From an uncultured Thermomicrobiales bacterium (GTDB lineage: Bacteria; Chloroflexota; Chloroflexia; Thermomicrobiales; UBA6265), in assembly GCA_902806375.1 (NCBI GenBank), contig CADCWK010000034.1, positions 1-11,172 on the forward strand: DNA of 11,172 nt, written 5' to 3'. The notes beneath the pieces are model-generated. The model was not told where the DNA came from, did no database searches, and worked only from the letters and a program-made list of their open reading frames with translations. Every line of letters starts with the position of its first letter. The stretch's first letter is position 1. A program made the translations under genes and the position numbers. Shown piece by piece: positions 9,310-11,172 of the stretch.

Positions 9310-9450
9310 ATGCGCGTCCCAACCTTAAAAGCCTACTCATTCCGTGCCCGGGTCCACGCCCACCGTTCGTCAGCGCCGGTTCCGGGAACCAGTCGGTTCC
9401 CGGGACAGACTTTCGTCAGGACCGTACCGGCCGGAAGGACGGGACCGTGA
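9310..9450 (+). CDS. 46-residue leader ORF, overlapping the hydrolase start
   Basis: A small ORF starting at ATG 9310 with a perfect AAGGAGG (9297-9303) and an ideal 6-nt spacer, the best ribosome site in the window. It runs 46 codons to TGA (9448-9450). That stop overlaps the hydrolase start GTG (9447-9449) as GTGA, the classic layout of translational coupling. The peptide begins MRVPTLKAYSFRARVHAHRS and is rich in Arg, Pro, Ser and Thr, with no membrane segment or domain that I recognise. It includes rare-type codons for this genome (TTA at 9325, AAA at 9328). A 12-bp-stem hairpin lies inside the ORF (9379-9406), so ribosome movement would open or leave it. It may be a regulatory leader peptide, a real micro-protein, or a chance frame. 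The Shine-Dalgarno plus exact stop/start overlap argue against chance. Confidence 0.55.
   Translation: MRVPTLKAYSFRARVHAHRSSAPVPGTSRFPGQTFVRTVPAGRTGP
9379..9406 (+). promoter_or_regulatory. Strong hairpin inside the leader ORF, upstream of the hydrolase
   Basis: The arms 9379-9390 and 9395-9406 pair over 12 bp (one G-T wobble) around the 4-nt loop AGTC; nine central pairs (CCGGGAACC/GGTTCCCGG) are perfect. It ends 40 nt before the hydrolase GTG. With no T-run it is unlikely to be a simple terminator; mRNA folding control or a DNA-binding palindrome fits better. A shorter alternative stem (GGTTCC-G-GGAACC, 9379-9391 region) overlaps its left arm. Confidence 0.5.
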
Positions 9451-10229
9451 CGCTGTACGTGGAGACCACTGGCTCACCGGCCACGGCGGCCATCGTGTTC
9501 CTCCATGGCGTGGGCGCCAGTGGCTGGATGTGGTGGCGCCAAGTGCCGGCATTCGCCGACCGGCTCTGTCTGAACGTGGACCTGCCCGGGCATGGCCGCA
9601 GCCGCGACGTTCCATGGGTCTCGCTGGCCGACACTGCCGATCAGGTAGCCACGCTCATCAGGGCGCGATCGGTCACGGGCCGCGCCCACATCGTCGGGCT
9701 CTCGCTTGGCGGACATGTCGCCCTCACGTTGCTCGAGCGTCATCCGGACGTCGTGGATCGCGTGGTCATCAGTGGCGTGACCGCCGCGCCGTGGCCCCAC
9801 CGCTGGTTCGTCACCCCGCAGGCGTGGCTGACGACCACCATGCTGCGGAGCCGCCGCCTCGTCGACGCCCAGGCCCGCCGGCTCGGGCTGCCGCCGGAGA
9901 TCCAGGCGATCTTCGCCGAGAACGTCCGCGCGATGCGGGCCCGGGCCTACCGTCGCATCTTCAGCGAGATAGCCGATTACGCCGTTCCCCGTTCGCTCGG
10001 GACGGTCGATACACCAACGCTCGTGCTGGCGGGCGGCAAGGAGTCGGACGGGATTCGGCACGCCATCGAGAGCATCCCGGCGGTCATGCCCGTGGCCGCT
10101 GGCCGGACCGTCACGGGGGTCGGCCACGGCTGGAACGTCGAAGCTCCCGACCTGTTCAACGCGACCGTCCGTGCCTGGATCGACGGCTCACCACTGCCCG
10201 CAGGTCTCACGACGGCGACGAGACAGTGA
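9447..10229 (+). CDS. Alpha/beta-fold hydrolase
   Basis: A 260-residue serine hydrolase of the alpha/beta fold. The oxyanion motif FLHGVGASGWMW is at about 18-29. DLPGHGRS (45-52) follows. The nucleophile elbow is GLSLGGH with Ser86, and the catalytic His is in GVGHGWNVEAPD (His227). The acid residue is probably E199 or D201 in LAGGKESD; its place is less clear. A cap-like helical segment (about 115-180) lies between the nucleophile and the C-terminal core. The substrate cannot be told; esterase, lactonase or C-C hydrolase activity are all possible. I chose GTG 9447 because GGAAGG (9433-9438) lies 8 nt upstream and homology begins there. The frame stays open to ATG 9192, but that stretch has no ribosome site and does not look like protein. 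The GTG overlaps the stop of the 46-codon ORF, which suggests coupled translation. Confidence 0.9.
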   Translation: MTLYVETTGSPATAAIVFLHGVGASGWMWWRQVPAFADRLCLNVDLPGHGRSRDVPWVSLADTADQVATLIRARSVTGRAHIVGLSLGGHVALTLLERHPDVVDRVVISGVTAAPWPHRWFVTPQAWLTTTMLRSRRLVDAQARRLGLPPEIQAIFAENVRAMRARAYRRIFSEIADYAVPRSLGTVDTPTLVLAGGKESDGIRHAIESIPAVMPVAAGRTVTGVGHGWNVEAPDLFNATVRAWIDGSPLPAGLTTATRQ

Positions 10230-10303
10230 TGACGCCCCGGACCTGAGACAGGGGCTGGCGATCATGGCCCGACTCACCCGGCAGAAGGATGAGCCGTCGA
10301 TCC

Positions 10304-10338
10304 AGGCAGCGGCCCCCGACGGGAAGGAACCGCTGCCT
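10304..10338. terminator. Hairpin between the convergent hydrolase and membrane-protein genes
   Basis: AGGCAGCGG (10304-10312) pairs perfectly with CCGCTGCCT (10330-10338), a 9-bp GC-rich stem around a 17-nt loop. It lies between the two convergent stops (10229 and 10359) and could terminate transcription from either side. There is no T-run, so this is inferred from position. Confidence 0.45.
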
Positions 10339-10358
10339 GACCGGGCCCAGGCGGGACG

Positions 10359-10775
10359 TTACGAGCTTCCCGGGCGCCGTGCCGCCAGAATCTGTAGCCA
10401 GGCGAACGACAGGACCGCGGCGGCCTGGAGCAGCACGAAGGCGACTCCGATCGCGGACGGCTCGACCCAGCCGGTGAGCAGCAGGACGACGCTGTCGATC
10501 GCCCAGACGAGGTTGATCCCGGCGACGGCCAGGAGCGCCCCGCGGGGAATGACCGGGCGGCCGGCGAGCCAGAGGATCACCGCGGCGAAGGCAATGAGAA
10601 AACCGCCGACCCCTCGCAGCAGGCCGACCGGCAGATCGAGCAGAGCGGCCAGCGGCGACCCCAGGCCCAGCAACGCGATCGCGAGGATCCCGCTGACGAC
10701 GCCATCGAGGCGCAGGACGTCGGACGGCGTCGGCCGGTAGGCGCGGACGGGTGATTGGGTGATGGTTCCAGTCAT
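10359..10775 (-). CDS. Four-helix integral membrane protein, function unknown
   Basis: A 138-residue protein with a short hydrophilic N-terminus and four hydrophobic segments at about 24-45, 51-71, 79-101 and 106-131, ending in a short basic tail (AARRPGSS). Conserved-looking features are LRLDGVVSG before helix 1, LPVGLLRGVGGFL, WLAGRP between helices 2 and 3, and INLVWAIDSVVLLLTGW. It resembles the small uncharacterised four-helix proteins common in actinobacteria and relatives, often near stress or SnoaL-like genes; I recall no reaction for them. The ATG has GAGGAG (complement of 10782-10787) with a 6-nt spacer. It follows the NTF2-like gene by 43 bp on the same strand, so the two are probably cotranscribed. 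Confidence 0.85.
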   Translation of the reverse strand: MTGTITQSPVRAYRPTPSDVLRLDGVVSGILAIALLGLGSPLAALLDLPVGLLRGVGGFLIAFAAVILWLAGRPVIPRGALLAVAGINLVWAIDSVVLLLTGWVEPSAIGVAFVLLQAAAVLSFAWLQILAARRPGSS

Positions 10776-10818
10776 GGGAGACTCCTCGTCGAATCACGTC
10801 AGGTAGTGGTCCGCTAAG

Positions 10819-11172
10819 TCAGGCGGCGGTGTCCGCTCCGGGCATCAGATCGAGGAACCCGGTCACGCTCTGCATACGCCCGTCAGCGGCGAGGACAACG
10901 ATGTCGGTCCCAGCCGCAAGGGGTTGGTCGGCGGCCAAGGGAAAGAGCCCCCAGGCGAACCGGATTCGGTCGGCAAAACCATCGGGGGCACCGATCAGCC
11001 GGAACTCGTGACCAGGGAACTGACCCTGGACGACGGAGATCACGGCCTCGATCCCGTCGTGACCTGTCCCGGAGATCAGCGGGTCGACGTACGTCGCGTC
11101 CTCCGTGAAGGTCCGGGCAATCAGGTCGCGCCGGGTTGCCGGTTCGCTCTCGTTGAAGGCGGCGATGTACTG
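10819..11172 (-). CDS. NTF2/SnoaL-like family protein, N-terminus outside the window
   Basis: The frame is open to the window end, so only the last 117 residues are seen; perhaps 10-25 are missing. The visible part begins QYIAAFNESEPATRRDLIAR, then FTEDATYVDPLISGTGHDGIEAVI, QGQFPGHEFRLIGAPDG, IRFAWGLFP, AAGTDIVVLAADGRMQSVTGFLD. This is the helix-strand order of the SnoaL-like/nuclear transport factor 2 fold, a cone-shaped pocket used by polyketide cyclases, isomerases and many proteins of unknown role. The Asp in DATYVDP and the His in SGTGHDG line the pocket in relatives. The substrate is unknown. It probably leads a two-gene operon with the membrane protein downstream. Confidence 0.88.
   Translation of the reverse strand, partial: QYIAAFNESEPATRRDLIARTFTEDATYVDPLISGTGHDGIEAVISVVQGQFPGHEFRLIGAPDGFADRIRFAWGLFPLAADQPLAAGTDIVVLAADGRMQSVTGFLDLMPGADTAA

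Noticed and set aside
9192..9446. N-terminal extension of the hydrolase from ATG 9192
   Set aside because: There is no ribosome site, the composition is not protein-like, and family similarity starts right after GTG 9447, which has its own GGAAGG.
10264..10740. + frame beginning at ATG 10264
   Set aside because: It has no Shine-Dalgarno and runs antisense through the membrane-protein gene, which has a clear ribosome site and four hydrophobic segments.

Overview
The window is about 70% GC with strong third-position GC in its genes. It reads as a chromosomal stretch of a high-GC bacterium, most likely Chloroflexota (Thermomicrobia-like) or an actinobacterium. This is inferred from two deazaflavin (F420)-type oxidoreductases, one long bifunctional Rel protein, GTG starts, and strict Shine-Dalgarno and sigma70-type signals. 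No rRNA, tRNA, CRISPR array, transposase or phage gene is visible, and most of the window is ordinary housekeeping and redox content.

Layout. At 1-342 is the 3' end of a Ddn-like (DUF385) F420-dependent reductase. It meets a luciferase-like (LLM) oxidoreductase at 339-1337 (-) tail to tail, and both stop codons overlap in one CTAG. A sigma70 promoter at 1365-1393 then drives a TIGR04076-type small protein (1468-1788) and an OsmC-family protein (1830-2264). OsmC meets moeA (2269-3525, -) in a palindrome that holds both stop codons. A 300-bp divergent region carries a near-consensus promoter (3728-3755) for a His-rich zinc-type cation diffusion facilitator (3829-4920). Two promoters precede the (p)ppGpp synthetase/hydrolase Rel (about 5209-7563). 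Next comes a 569-bp gene-free, hairpin-rich stretch (7564-8132), then a PfkB-family fructokinase-like kinase (8133-9146).

The gap after the kinase hides a 46-codon ORF (9310-9450) with a perfect AAGGAGG Shine-Dalgarno. Its TGA overlaps the GTG start of an alpha/beta hydrolase (9447-10229) as GTGA. It also contains a 12-bp-stem hairpin. This looks like a leader peptide or a tiny translationally coupled gene, and it is the best candidate for something undescribed here. A hairpin at 10304-10338 separates the hydrolase from a minus-strand pair: an NTF2/SnoaL-like protein (11172-10819, cut by the window edge) and a four-helix membrane protein (10775-10359).

Functional links are loose. F420/flavin redox enzymes, OsmC and TIGR04076 suggest redox or detoxification. 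MoeA serves molybdenum cofactor synthesis, CDF serves metal efflux, and Rel serves the stringent response. I see no multi-gene defence or biosynthetic system.
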